Assembly: GCA_008921705.1 (NCBI GenBank) | Contig: VFFE01007079.1 | Coordinates: 377,473 to 441,472 of the forward strand | Source of the DNA: Burhinus oedicnemus | Lineage: Eukaryota; Chordata; Aves; Charadriiformes; Burhinidae | Reading direction: 5' to 3' | DNA length: 64,000 nt | Shown: positions 24,451 to 37,700 of the stretch, in pieces | How the letters are laid out: each line of letters starts with the position of its first letter | Numbering within the stretch: position 1 is the stretch's first letter | Program-made: the position numbers and the translations under genes | Notes under the pieces: generated by a model | The model's database searches: none | Seen by the model: the letters and a program-made list of their open reading frames with translations, nothing else | What the model was told of the DNA's origin: nothing

Positions 24451-27340
24451 TTTCTTACTTGGACATTTTTCATGTAGCTTTGCCAGTATTCACTTAAAAA
24501 GCACTGATTAAAGTTGTATGAAAAGAGTGTGAAATTTTAATGTCAAAGGAAAACATTAAAATAGAGATGAATTAATGTATACATATAGAAACTTCGCAGC
24601 CTTATATATTTAATATGAGGGAAAGAGATCTATTGACATGTCCAAGATTACAAGAACACCAAGTTCCTCACCAATATTTCACAGAAATATTATTTCTGAT
24701 ATAACAAAATATTCCTTGGAAAGTCCAGCCAGGTACGTCTGGGATGCAGTGTTTGCCAAGAAAACAATACAGACTGCAATTTGAAAAGACTGAGGAGCTG
24801 GTTCGTTGGGTTTTTTTAAACTCAGTGATGACTGGGTTCCCAGTCCTGTAGTCCTTTATAACTATTTGTAAGCTGGAATTGTATCAGTGAATGCTTTTAT
24901 CCTCACTTGGACAATTCACAGAGGTGGGAAGTGACGTATCTTAGTTGTTGCACTAAAGACAAAATTATTTGTCTTATTTGAGCCTCTTCCTGAGGCTTTT
25001 CAGAGACAAAAGATTAATAAATGAGTTCCTCATCATATCAGAACTCTCTAACAAGCCTTCATTCTATTTTAGGTATTTCAAGCCTTATGGTGATGCTGTT
25101 AAACAATAAAGAAATTTTTTATATTTACCTCACTGTAATCCAGGCAGCATCCATATAAGACTGTGCAAACAGTGACCTATTTTAAGTATCTCCATCAAAT
25201 TCTACAAGAAACTAGAACACAGGTATTACCACCATTTATCAGGGATGAAAGGCACTATTAAAAATGTATAAGAAAAAATAGTTAAATAATCATGAAGTTC
25301 ATAAATCTACAGTTTTATTTTTTCAAAATTACAGTTGCAAGCAAAACCAGACCTCTTTTTTATACAGACCAAAGCAGCAGCAGCTTGTCATTAGCACTGT
25401 CAAATAACAGCAGACTGAACTAATGGAATAAGCTGGCTTAACTGGCTGCTCCACACTCATCTGCTTCAGCATGTTTAACCAATTTGAACTCTTGCCCCTC
25501 AATTTGGCTTTTGCTTTTAATTTTCGATGAAAATTCATTTGTAAACATCTTGTTCCTGACGCATACTTCACCATACAACACAATTAAAAAATCTGACCAT
25601 TTCATCGCCTGTTCTTCCCAAGACACAGACAAGAATATGCTTATGCATTGTACCTTGCTGTTTCCCTTCCCACTGCAGTAAAAAGGGACCTTATTCAAAA
25701 CCTATTGAAACCCAAATCATCGCTTAATTCATACGAAAATAACAAATGATCACTTATTATTTCAGTCTACAAATTCTACATCCAGTATCTACCTTAAACT
25801 AAATTATGCTGACTTACAGTTGATATCAGAGTCTTCATATTTTCATTGTAGAGATGGGGGGGCAGGAAATCAAAGAGAGGGAGGTTGCACAAAGCTTTAG
25901 AAAAATGCACACACAACAAAAAGCTTCTCCTTAGGATTCACTCAAGTTACAGCATAAAATACCCATTTATGTCATTTGCTTCCTGATAAAAGTCAAGTCA
26001 GTAAATGAAAACAGTATAAACTGTATTTAGAAACACTTTACTATGAGCTTGCACTTTGCCTACAGAGGTCTAAGACATGGTGCAAAGACAGAAGTGTAGC
26101 AATTTAAGAAAAATCGTTAACATAGGGCTGGTTTTTGGGGATGGCTAAAGCATACAGGAATCTGACCAAAAATCAATTGCCTTTTTTTTAATAAAATCTA
26201 GGGTAAAGGAAGACATTTGTTTGTAGACAGGATGAGAGCAGATGTGAAAATTATTTCCTATGGATAAAATGAATGAAAATGCAGGGATAAAACAGAAATT
26301 TCCACTAGAGATCCTCTCCAATGAAGTTACAAATCACATAGCATTCCTGACTGGACCGGTGAGAGCTGGAGGCATTCCTTTCTTGCCAAATATAATGAAA
26401 GGCAAAGGTTAAGTGCTTTAAGACATAGCTGCTAAACAACTTACTCCGTAGTAGGAACTTTTCACCAATAATACTGGATTACAGCAGGTATGCTAGAGAA
26501 ATACAGGAAATTAATTAGATGTTTTAAACTCCTTTCTTAATGGCCCACCTTGCACAGTGGGCCAAAAAGACATCTTTCTATCCCAGAAAAATGGCCAGCA
26601 CCCCTTATTCATAGTCATCCTATAGCACTGAGTGCTTATAAATATTTTACAATTCACCTGATCATATTTACTATCAGATTTTTATAGAGTGCCATATGAA
26701 TATCTGGGATGCACATTTTTTCACCAGCATGGGAGTGGTGCTTTTCTGAAAAAAAAGGAAAAAAAAAAAAAAAAGCACTCTGGTATCAATCCTGTCTTCA
26801 GCAGGTACCTGCTGAAACTTGATACAAACTATGAATTAAAGACCCAAAATGCTAGGGTGAAACAAAAATGCAGTGCAATTATTTTGGTGCTGGACATGAC
26901 ACAGCACCTGTAATTCTGCTGAAACTCTCAAAAAGACAGACTAGAATAGGAAAAGAATATGAGGTAGATAAGGTAAAAGAAACTAAAATTCTTGTAAAAA
27001 CCTGTTTTTTCTGAAATCATCGTGGGAGATTCTTAGATGATTGTAGCAGCTGAAACAACTACTTATGCCCTGCATGTCAGTGGCTAAAGCAAATGGTTGT
27101 ACTGAAAAAATACTGAAAGACAAATAAGCAATTTTTAATCAGCCTTCAGTAAAGAAATGTGGTGGACAGGTCTCTCTCACTCTGAATCGAGGGAGTTTTC
27201 AGAATTATGCTTTTCTCCTCATGCAAGGGAATGAAGTTCCCCTTGTTTTGTAAAATGAAACCGCACAGAGCCATCTCCAAAATGAGTTTCAGATAAATCC
27301 TTTTAATACAGGCACGCAATTGCATTAGCAAAAAGGATAC
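24451..27340. other. AT-rich DNA, no gene seen
   Basis: A weak MIR-like stretch at about 24895-24950 and the A-run at 26.75 kb are the only landmarks. Short open frames here are composition effects. Confidence 0.6.
26749..26774. repeat. interrupted poly(A) run
   Basis: A8-GG-A16. It supplies the lysine runs in the overlapping + strand open frame. No convincing polyadenylation hexamer lies just upstream. Confidence 0.9.
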
Positions 27341-27470
27341 CGGTGACCACCCTGGCTGCATGTGCCCTGGGAGATGGGGGGCGCTGACGCAAGAACCGTT
27401 GCACCAAAACGTAAACTAAGCCAGGGCTTTAGAGAGGGGACTGCACCGACCTGCACTGGGAGCGAGAGTC

Positions 27471-27740
27471 ATGGAACAAGCATGCGTTAAAAGAGGGAGG
27501 TTGAACACGTTAAAATATCTTACTGGGGATCTGAAGATGGGCAACAACTATCTACCTCCAGCCTCTGCTGCCTTCCTAAAGCTCCCGCATACAGGCTCCG
27601 AGCGCTCAGCAGGGTCTGGATTGGCAACACCACCACCTTTCCCAGCACAGCTCCCTGCAAACCTGCTCATTTCACCTGAAATTGCTCCTGAGGCAGCAAG
27701 CAGCCGAGCCAAGTGCCCTGACCTCCCCGTGTCAGGGTGA
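27471..27740 (+). other. 89-codon ORF in a GC-rich islet
   Basis: ATG at 27471 opens an 89-residue Pro/Ala/Ser-rich frame. The minus strand is also open over 27548-27793, as is common in GC-rich DNA. A donor-like TCAGG/GTGAGG lies at its 3' end (about 27738). The 27.35-27.75 kb region has about a dozen CpG dinucleotides in an AT-rich region and could be a promoter-proximal exon. No known domain is visible. Confidence 0.12.
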
Positions 27741-27793
27741 GGGGGGAGACAAGCAAGCTGAGCAAGCTCCTCTTCAGCTGGCACGGCTTCCAA

Positions 27794-30700
27794 AAGATGC
27801 AGTCGTGGCTTCAGTAAATCAGTGACAGCAAATTTGTGCTTTACTTATTCTCAGACAATTATGTATAAAAATAGCATAGCATTTTCTGTTGTTTGTCCAT
27901 CACTGGTAGAGAGCAATACAATTAGGCACTAGATCCAGCACGTAAGAGCCTACACCAGCAAACCTGAAGGAAGTAGTGTGGCTGGTTCCAGTTCAGGTAC
28001 AAACATCCCAACAAATTTATTTCAGCCGTGGAAGTTCACACATATGCTGGAACTATGACCAGCTCATTCCTCTGTTGCAACTGTAACAAAGAACCTGCTT
28101 GATCATTCATTTTACATTCCCATTTAAAATGATGAACAAGTGACAAAGCTCTTTTCATCAGGACGCTAATATCTCAGAAAAGCAGTCAGGTTTGGGTTTT
28201 TTTTTCTTTTGAGATAATGGCAAGCTTGTATTACATGCACTGGAATTTATCTATTATTTCTACATCTTCTTAGGATTGTATTACAGTGTGGGAATGTACA
28301 ACCTAAAGGTAGACATTTCAATTAGCATACTTGATTACAAATGTTAAGAATTCCCATAAAGACTGGAATTATAGCAGCTAAATCAAAAACTCGGTGTCTG
28401 CTTTGCTTGAAAGAAATGATGTCTACACAGGGAAGTTCCTGAAGAGTATGCTGGGAGGTTTCATTTCCAGCAGACTTCCTGCAGAGAGGATGAGAGCAGT
28501 GAAAAAGTAATGTAACCACACTCTTAGATAAGAACTTAAGTAATTTTAAGATATCTGTGGCTCAAAGACTACCAGACTCATGCCTCTTTTTTTTTTTTTT
28601 AAGGTAGTGAAGATAGTTTTATCTATTATTAAATTAATTAATTAAATGAACTCACAAACCCCACAATCTTCACCATCTTTAACGGTGTGGTAAAACAGGA
28701 CCCTACCTAACAGTACAATATTTTGTCACTAGTCTTATTAAAAGCAGTATTTAAGAGACAACAGCTGCCTTTCAGGAATTTCAAGTAACTATTTGCTAGA
28801 GGGAAAACATTACCAGTGTGTGTGCTGGGCACAGGCACACCCAGACAAATATGCATCAAGCTGCGAAGCAGAAACACTCGCTGGTGCATTGCAGAGACGC
28901 CCAGAAGCAGCACAGAATTAAGTGTGGTTCTTCCATTTTTGGCACTGCAGTGACTTCTGCAGTGCTCTGGGGCTGCACCAAGTTGGGTTGGTCTGAGTTT
29001 CATCCTATGAGATACAGAAGCTGTCCATCCCTAGAATGGAGATTACATGCACTGTAACATTTAGTTAAACCTTAGGTTCAGATTCCATGTTCACCGCTAG
29101 GTATATAAAGTATGAGAAATGCAGCATGGAATGCCTGGGAATGAAGAGAAGGAAAGCAGCAGTGCAGGCAGGCATACTGTACTCTCATAACAACTAGTCT
29201 GAAAGAATACCACAGATAACATTATTCTACTCAGAAAAAGCTTTCCCTCAACTGCATTTGCTGCTCACATTAAGAAAGTCAAATCATAACCAGCAGTTCT
29301 CCCTGACAAAACTTTTGTTTGATAATGGTCGGTCCAAATGTAAAATCTAAGAATGTTAAAATGTTTATCTTAAAATAGCAATTCACTTCTGGAACTGGAA
29401 CTTACGAAAGGAAATGGTGCCAAAAAGCTTGTGTTTGAAGTCTGTGCTGATTCATCCAGATGAAGGTTTGGCCACTGGTTGCAGAAGTAGTACACCAGAC
29501 AACGCATAAAGGATGATAAATGCAAACAGGACATACAGGGGATAAAAGCTGGAAGAACACCAAGCAACTCCTTAGACAACAGAATGTACTATCGCTGCCA
29601 CTTGCAACAATTTTGACACAGCTTATTGTGCAGAAAGTTGAGATGTTCTTTATATAATCAATATATGATAGATAAAGAGCATCTAACTTGAAAGTCAAGC
29701 ATAGATGGCCAAGCAACATCTGCTCCACATGAATTACCACAGAGCTGGACAGAGGAAAATGAAACAAGGCCAGACTAAAAAGTCTTCAATCCACGCAAAA
29801 TCCTTACAGGTCTGACAGTAAATCCCTCAGATCACCCAGGCAATTGGATAGCAGCAATGAGGCGAGGATGTCAGCGGCTTGCAACTACCTGTCCTTCAGA
29901 ATATAACCAGTAGCTCAGCGTTTGTTGGAAGTAGCGGCGTGCCCAAATGCTTCCCACTCCTGCCTTCAGCAGGCAGGTCCTACAGACATTTGGCACTGGA
30001 CAGGGAGGCATAGGGAACTCAGCAGGCTTTGTCCTTCTGCACAGCCGAGTGACAGATTTCAACGGCATGAGTCTTGTAGTTTATCCCAGAATTTGCCCAA
30101 AGTAATTTCTTTCCCCTCTTAATGTGCATGTTCATAAACACACAAAATTTTCATCTCTTGGTGCCCCTCCCAAATGCTCATATACTCCTCAGAAAGAAAA
30201 TAAGTCATATTACTGTACTGTAAATAACCAAAGCTCCTGGAAACAGCTCCCAGATAAATGGGAAAAGACAATATCAAAACAAATAATTTCACAATTAGAA
30301 AACATTTTTGATTCCAGAACATGTGTCTTCAATTTGGTAAAGAATTGCTACGGCCAATTTATAATGCAAATGTTCTGATCATTGCCTACTACTTTCAAAT
30401 GGTTGCTTGAGAGTGGACTTGCAAAAGGACATGACTGGAGAAAAATATTCCAATGCCAAGTTTGGGTTCTGATTCCCAGTCAGGATGACGGATAGGGTTA
30501 TGGCCTCCAGACGCAACCCCAGCCTTGCTGTACAGACAGCTGAGGAGAACTGCAAAGCACAGCCCAGTGCTTTAAGGTAAACCAGTACTCACTTTGAAAC
30601 ATCAGGCTGTAAGAGCAGCTCTTTCAGAAGCACCTTTACTGTTTATACAGTTAGGGTAAGGGCAAACTGGAAGGGACCGTAACCTCACAAGCTACCCCAA

Positions 30701-31044
30701 AGGAATGCGTTTTTGTTGTGGCTCAGAGGCACAGAGCACGATGGGCTAAAGCCGTGTACATGGGTGACCAGCACTCGCAGTGGAACCAGCAGGGAGGCAG
30801 GCGGGCAGACACAGAATTAGGTCATCTGGTACAGCAGCCTCAAGGATGCTGTAACCTACGCCAGAAGCAGCTTTCACCGAGTCATTTACAGCACACACCT
30901 CACTGGCTGCTCCAGCGGAATGAAAACCTTCACAGTTAGTGCCCACCTGGGAGGTCAGCGCAGAGCAGCCAGTGAGCTGTAAATTCACATCCTAACTGAT
31001 GGTGCAGTAACTTTCACATGTACGTACCCTCAAGTGTCCTATAC
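27794..31044. other. AT-rich DNA with a GC-richer end
   Basis: A minus-strand segment at 29406-29548 is bounded by a good acceptor (TTGGTGTTCTTCCAG) and donor (CTTTC/GTAAGT), but two frames are open and neither is convincing. The 30.70-31.01 kb stretch is GC-richer and may be an old unrecognised repeat next to the SINE fossil. Confidence 0.5.
28587..28600. repeat. poly(T) run
   Basis: Fourteen T residues, followed 20-45 bases later by a TTAA-rich stretch (28621-28648). Simple sequence. Confidence 0.85.
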
Positions 31045-31190
31045 TGACTTAACGGCTAGAGCCCTGCACTAGGAAAAGAAGCTGCTGTTCCTCGGTTCAG
31101 GGGATACTTTTCTTTCCCTTCAGTCTATCCCAGCCTTTTGACTGTAAATTCCTTGGGGCAGGGAGTGCCTTATATTTAAACAGTGAAAGT
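31045..31190 (+). mobile_element. ancient tRNA-derived SINE fossil (MIR/CORE-like)
   Basis: The stretch beginning GGCTAGAGCCCTGCACTAGG (31052-31071) resembles the box-A-side head of amniote tRNA-derived SINEs. GGTTCAGG follows where box B is expected. About 90 bases on, ACTGTAAATTCCTTGGGGCA then GGGAGTGCCT matches the 3' domain typical of old amniote SINE/MIR-like repeats. It is diverged and gapped, so the exact family is a guess. A repeat-library comparison would settle it. Confidence 0.5.
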
Positions 31191-31216
31191 CTGCTTGTGG
31201 GAGGATTTTGTAGCTG

Positions 31217-31623
31217 CTACTGCAAGAATAGTAAGAATGAAAAGCAGAACTGGCAACAGAAAATCATCATCTTTTTCAATTCCAAATTACCTAAATAGAC
31301 TAAGGCAACTATTTCGAGGATTTCAGTCAAAACAGCTCTTGAAAGCCTAGAAATATGTGCTGCCTCCAGTTCATGAACCAATTGAACATTTCCTTTTGTT
31401 TGCAACCCCAAGCACCCCTTTTCTGGAAAAAAACCAAGCTGCCAGTAGGAACCTCCCAAAATCCAAGACTGAATTTGTGAGCTTGCTAGACCACATCTGA
31501 AGAAAAGTGTCATACAACTCAAAAATGCAGGGTAAAAAAATGAAAAGGGAAAAACTCCTGAATACAAATACCTACCTACCTGATAGGTTTGGGGTCTGTA
31601 ACCTGTAGCCAATGCATCTCCGC
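31217..31623 (-). CDS. long unassigned open frame, possible terminal exon
   Basis: The longest open frame outside CR1 ends at 31217 (TAG) and stays open for 184 codons back to about 31771, but only a GTG is available at that end. A strong acceptor (TTGCTGTGTTACCCAG, ending 31624) sits inside it, so a terminal exon from 31623 is possible. Its reading begins GDALATGYRPQTYQ in the frame of the long ORF. An internal donor (TATCAG/GTAGGT, 31580/31579) would instead give a 44-base internal exon. The rest is hydrophobic and Cys/Phe-rich (MTLFFRCGLASSQIQSWILG) with no recognised domain. It may be chance. Confidence 0.15.
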
Positions 31624-31771
31624 CTGGGTAACACAGCAACTGCACTAACGTGAAAAAGACTTGACACGTACGTATGGGACACCGCGTAGCCAGATACAGC
31701 AGCAGTCTCTGTGGCCAGCTAATATAACTACGTACAACTACAGTTATTACTTTACTTGTCAATATTAACAC

Positions 31772-34700
31772 AGATACTCTTCCACATGCACAATGATAAA
31801 AATGGGGAGCTGTACATAGCCTTTATATAAAATGCACAACGCCAATGTTTGTAAGCGATCTGCTGCTTCATCTTTCTTCCCACAGTCAAATATGGATGGA
31901 TTAATTGTTATCTTATTTATTACTTACATCGCAATAATGACCTGAGACCAAATCCATATATTTTTCTGCTACAGTAGACATTATTTGTGAATGTGTCCTT
32001 AGTAGATAATTCTTTCAGAGCCTTTTTTAAAATATTCAATATGAAGCTAAAAGACAACTGAGAATGGCTGGGACCTCAGTTACTGACCCTACTGCCTACC
32101 GTGCTTTCCAGTAGCACCTTATTCTCTGTACTTGCCACCTGCCAATAATTATCTGATATCTCTCATTTCATGAACGCATTTTTAATCTCCTTCGGCCAGG
32201 GATTATCTCTTAGCTCTTTATATAGCACAACAGCTTCTGCCCATGACCAGGGCACCTCAAAGACATACAAATAGCAACAACAAGGCCAAATGCAGTATGA
32301 TCACGAAGAATATGGAGATGAATAGTTAATAGCTTCGCCCACGGCTAAACCCAGGGTTGAAGGCAGTCTTAGTATACTTGCTCATTAAGTTGCAGAACTT
32401 TTAAGTCACAAGGCTATCTATATTTCTAGAGGAGAAAATTAATTAGCTTTGCACGGGGGCCACAATTTAGCATATATACCAACAATTGTGCTGACAGTAC
32501 GATACAGCAGCAAAAGAGACAGTGATTAAAACGTCGGCAAAAACTAGTGTTGAATGATAAAGGTTACAGTAACTACTAGATGTTTGCAGTAAATCAAAAT
32601 CATAAGAAACATTATTTATGGGTTAGGTGTGCTTTAAAAAAGAAAGTTGAAAAAAAATCAGACTTAGATCTGGTAAGATTAAGAGCTAATCTAATCATCC
32701 TGGGATTGGTTTGACAAGCAGCCACTGATTACTCCTTCTGCAAATAAAAGAAAAAAGGGATATTTCTAAATTTATGAAATGAAACCAGATGTATTTTTGT
32801 GGTTTCTCGAGCTGGCTGAAAGACCAAAACAGAAACATGTCATAGGATCATGTCTGTTTTGATGGCAAAGTATCAAAACACACGTTGACAGTTCCATTTT
32901 GACTAGTTTAAGGCATTTCCATCTGAAATGTTGACATTTACATTTTATTTCAATTGGGTATTATGTCAAAAAAACACTTTGTTGTACAAAAACTGGGTTT
33001 TTTTCAGTATCTCCCTTTTGTGAAAAATTCTATTTCACAACCTAATTAAATATAAAATCAATTTTCCGAGTTTCCAAACATTCACCTGTTTTCACTTGAA
33101 AATTCTTGAGATACAAGCTTTGATTCCACATGTTTGCTCACATGGGCATAGAGGTCATGTATGACAACTTCAGGATCAGGGCTTTTGAAGTCTGTGTATG
33201 TTCAGGTGGTTGGATAACCTGGAATGACTGAAATTGAAGGCAATATCCACTAAAAGCTGGACATGTCCAGCTTTCGGCAAAGCAAAAGAGTTTTCACTGC
33301 AAATATTGTTTTAAATCAGCATGGAAAAATCAGAAGAAAGTATTACCTATACTTTTATTTTATTTCTGGACTCAGAGTACTTTGGATATGTCTCGATTTA
33401 GGATATATTAAGCACCTACTTATGCAAAATATTTTTAACAAAAATGTCCAGTGCATAAAGAGGGAGAAATGAATAGAAAAGCTTTTGTATGGCGATAGCT
33501 ATTATTTCAGGATGCTAAAACAAAAGGATAATTACTTTTAGAATGGAAGTTAAGTTCCTGATATACTTCAAAGGAGAGGGCAGGCAGGTGAAGTGCTTTT
33601 GACAATATTTTTCCCATGCTTTGAGCACATACTGCTACCAATCTAATGAGGTGCCTTTCTAGTATGAACTATAGGTCAGAAAAATCCATGATAAAAGTAA
33701 TGATTCTCTTTTTGAAAATCCATGGGTCAGAGAGGAGGCATGACATGACTACATAACAATTTTGTTCTGTAATGGTAATTTTGGCTATTTTCCTGCCTTT
33801 CCCACTCCAAAGCAGTATATTGTCAATCTCCTCGCACATCATCTATGACAGTAATTTCCTTGCCTGCTAGCAGATGAAAAGTTTCTGTTATAAGCTATAT
33901 TTAATAAAATTACCTATCTCGGCCTCTTGGGTCCATTTTTAGCAATTCAAATGTATTTATTATGCTAAAAAAGGTGGTGCCTCAAGCTGAGGGCTATTGT
34001 CACCTTCACACTCATTTGAAATCAGTGCTGACAATATACATGCAATATATTGGTCAAATGTCCAGGTAAGGCTACCAGCACACAAAGGGCTCTGACCACA
34101 CCAAGAAGAGAATCCATGCCACACAGCTTCCAGCCTCAGCCTGGCATCCCGCCCCAAAGGCTAGTGTTTCTCACCTTTTTCAGCTGGAAAATCCTGTTTG
34201 AAAATAACACATTACATCCCATTCACATTTACCATGGAAAAAGTATGTATTAATAAGAACCCTCTACAGGTTGTGATGCGTTCTGACAGGTTAACCAAAT
34301 ACTTTGTAGGGTATAGATAATACATTTGTTCTAATGAAAAAGTTAACACGACACTTAAAAAGTTACTACTCCGTCTTCTCTCCCACACAGAACACCCAAT
34401 ACTTTTAGCTAAAATATTAAGAGAAATAATTACAGATAATAAAATGCATTTCTACATCTTCACTGAGCGCCCCAGTCACTTGGGTATCTTTGCATCCACA
34501 CTCTTTCTGTTTGTTTGCTTTTGCTCTCTTAAACTGAAAAGTCTCATATTTCCCTTTCAGAGCAAATAAAAGTGTTTGAAATCTCAAGGGTCAAGAAAAC
34601 CATTTTCTACCAAACTATCCTCTCAATGGGCTTGGGAAGAAACATCAACCTATCAGCTGAAAAACCCCACAGCAGAGCATGCTGCCTCTCGCTGATGGTA

Positions 34701-37700
34701 TCATGAACACAACCCACAGTGCTGCTGCTCTTTAATTTACTCTTCCCCATCTATTTTCTCCACCTGTGTTCCAACCAGACAGTTGTGTCTCTGTGAATTT
34801 GGAAAGGCAAGATTAAATCAAGGCCAAATTCAGTTGTTAGGTCTGACAGTTGCCCGAGAAAGCAGAATGTTTTCTTAAATTGAGCTTTGACATTGGATTC
34901 CCATGCCAGCTGCACAAGTTGTTCTGTCCTGGTAGTTGTTGACAGTAGCTATAAAAAGCATAATATATTCATTTTCAAAAATGTACTTATAAATCAGGCT
35001 TCTATGACAGCTGGACCAGACATTTTCCTGTCCTAATTGCAGTGTGCTTTGGGAGGAATAGGAGAGGAAGAGACGAAAGCAACCACTTTTTTGCACTGCA
35101 GTTCTACTTTTGGGCCATCCGCTCTCTAACCCTACTTCTCTCATTCAAAATTTGGTGATAAAAGCGATGACACGTAGAAGCACCACTCACTGAAAAGATG
35201 GCCATCATCCTGAAGAAGGAGAAAGAAACCTCAGAGTCTGGTTTTCCAAGTAAAAGACACTAACATTTGTCTCGTCAACAACTGGGCTGGAGCTACTTTT
35301 CTTATTCCTGTATTTGTAAAGCAAAACCAAGTGGAACAGTTTGGGAACTTAATAAAGAAAGAGGGATTTTGATCAAAGAAATTATAAGAAACAGACTTTT
35401 CATAGGCACGTGCTAGTTCTGACGAAAGGGTTTTTTGTAAGAAAACCTTTTTCTGTCAGCACACAGGTTAAAACATAGAGAAGGAAAAGACCAACTAAAA
35501 TAACCAATAGGCTTGTCACTTGATCAATTACCTGGGAGAAGAGGGATCCACATTCAAATCTCTGCTTGGTAGAGACTGTAAATTCCTTACCCAGGTTTTC
35601 TGCTATTTTAAAGCATAGCTTTTTCACTCACTCTCATGAAAAATGTAGAAGATCTCAGTTTCTTCTCACGTCAGCATGGAAATGTCAACACCCTGCAGAT
35701 TGGAAAGGCAGCATCTCATCTAGCTTATGGACAGCCAGATGCAACACGTACCAGGAAGCCGATTAATAGATCCAGTTGGGTGGCAGAATGCATTTCTCTT
35801 ATCCAGTAAGTAGGCCATAACAACTGATGATTTATAGTCACTTCTGTGTGACAGAGATCAGCCCCTCCCTTTTCAAACTAGTCTTAAAGACAAGGCTATT
35901 GAAAAGTAACAACAGCTCCATGAGTAGTGGATTTGTTTCTCACTTCCTTATATCTGATGGTTCAACTTTTAACACCGACACCCTCAAGGGAGATGATGGG
36001 AAGCTCTTTAATATTCTGCACAATTCCAACTTATCACCTCTCTGTGTTCGAGGCCTGCACAAGGAGGCATTAGGCGGCTTCACAAAAAGGCAAATGCAAC
36101 AACACAGGAAACAGCGAGGATGATGCACGTTCCCTTGAGCAGTGGCTTTTTGCTCTGAGCATTAGATTCCCAGCTGCTACTGAATGATCAAGATGGAGCA
36201 GTATAGAAAGCAGCTTTCTTTTTGTCTGCAGGAGGCCAGGAGATTATCTGCTGCATCTTCTGTAATCATCAGTGTAACTGTGATCTTGAGGTAAAGCCAA
36301 TACAGCACTTCGTACATGGATTTAACTACATCCAACTTATCTGGAAACTGAAGCAACATCAGCTACTCTATGTCTCAAGCGGCATATTTAAGCACCAGCA
36401 CACATCTCAACTGGTCTATAATTTTCCTGAGGCAATTCTTTTGTTCCAGTAGAAGCCTCATATACACCTCCTGCATTTTAAGGTGCAGAATCATGATTAT
36501 GGTAATGAGAAGAAGGTTGCAAGAAGTTAATGTTAATTTTCTCCTTGCCCAGCCATTGTTATTCAAGTGGGTGTTGGATAAGCTAATTCATAATTTTATA
36601 TTTAAGTGCCATCAAGGGTGCATAGATCCTTGTTTACTTGCATAGAAGTAAGTAAAGTAATGTAACCTCATTCATCAACTAACTGCCCTGAAATGATGGC
36701 TTTAAAATTCCTAGCTGTATTAAAATGCACGCCTTCCCACAGCACAACTTCAGAGCCTGTTGGCAGGTAACTATACAGCTGTCAGTTACCTGAGCTGCTT
36801 CTGTGCACTGCAGAGGAGTACAGATGTTGAACTCATGTCCCAAATGCTGAACAAATTGACTAAATATAGCAGCAGAACTAACTCAGCCGCATTCCAATCT
36901 CAACAATGGTTGTAAGACAAACAATCACAAACGTTCAGCTACACATAACCAGCTAAATCCCTTACCACAGTGGGATCATTTTCCTTGTTTGAGGATAGGT
37001 GAATTACAAACTGTCTCACCTGGAGTCGCAGGGACACAGTTTCTAAATTAAGATTTTTCTCTGTGGTATGGAGGAGTAACTGTAATTTAGTTAACTCAAA
37101 TCTCAAAGATGGAAACATTCCTCTGAAATCCATTCACATGTTGTTTGCATGCTGAACACAAAGCGCTTAATCTGCTGCCATCACAGAAGCTTTTGCATAT
37201 GCTGGAATTATTTATTCATGTTCCAAATCCCCTAATTAAGAATAGGAGAGCCATGACAAAAATCGTAATTCCTAGAATTAATAGAATGTCTGATACATGA
37301 AAATGTTAACAAATTAACCCATGTAACTATTCAAGGAGGTAGAGAAAAGTACCATCGTCCCAGAACAAATAGTAGATAAAAAAACCCAATACAAAGAATC
37401 CAATAGTTGGGTAAGACAATATTGCTAATAAGCTGTTAGTAGGAGTGCAGTCCAACTCCTGTGTTACCAAATCACTAACATTCCAGTGGCTCAACATTTT
37501 TTCTTAGCATATCATCTTTGTTGCATTATTTTTTTAAGCAGATCTTCAGAGATCTTTTTTATAGCAATCACTGAAACAGAAAATCATGATCTTAAGGCTG
37601 TTATTACAAGTTTAAAAAACCCACTTAGAGTGGCTGAAGGCTCTGGAACAGCAAAGAGTATGTTCAAAAATATGGAAATATTACATGGGAAAAAGATTAA

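Noticed and set aside
24895..24950. MIR-like string (ATCCTCACTTGG... GAAGTGACG)
   Set aside because: Too short and diverged to assign; it could be chance similarity.
29406..29548. 143-base minus-strand segment with good splice sites
   Set aside because: Two frames are open with no distinguishing feature, and the third (membrane-like) frame has a stop.
34174..34182. Nine-base microexon-like segment CTGAAAAAG between strong minus-strand splice sites
   Set aside because: At nine bases the splice pair alone carries no coding evidence.
35400..35627. 75-codon minus-strand frame with a convincing transmembrane-like segment
   Set aside because: Only a GTG is available as start, with a stop directly upstream, and no splice acceptor creates a better start.
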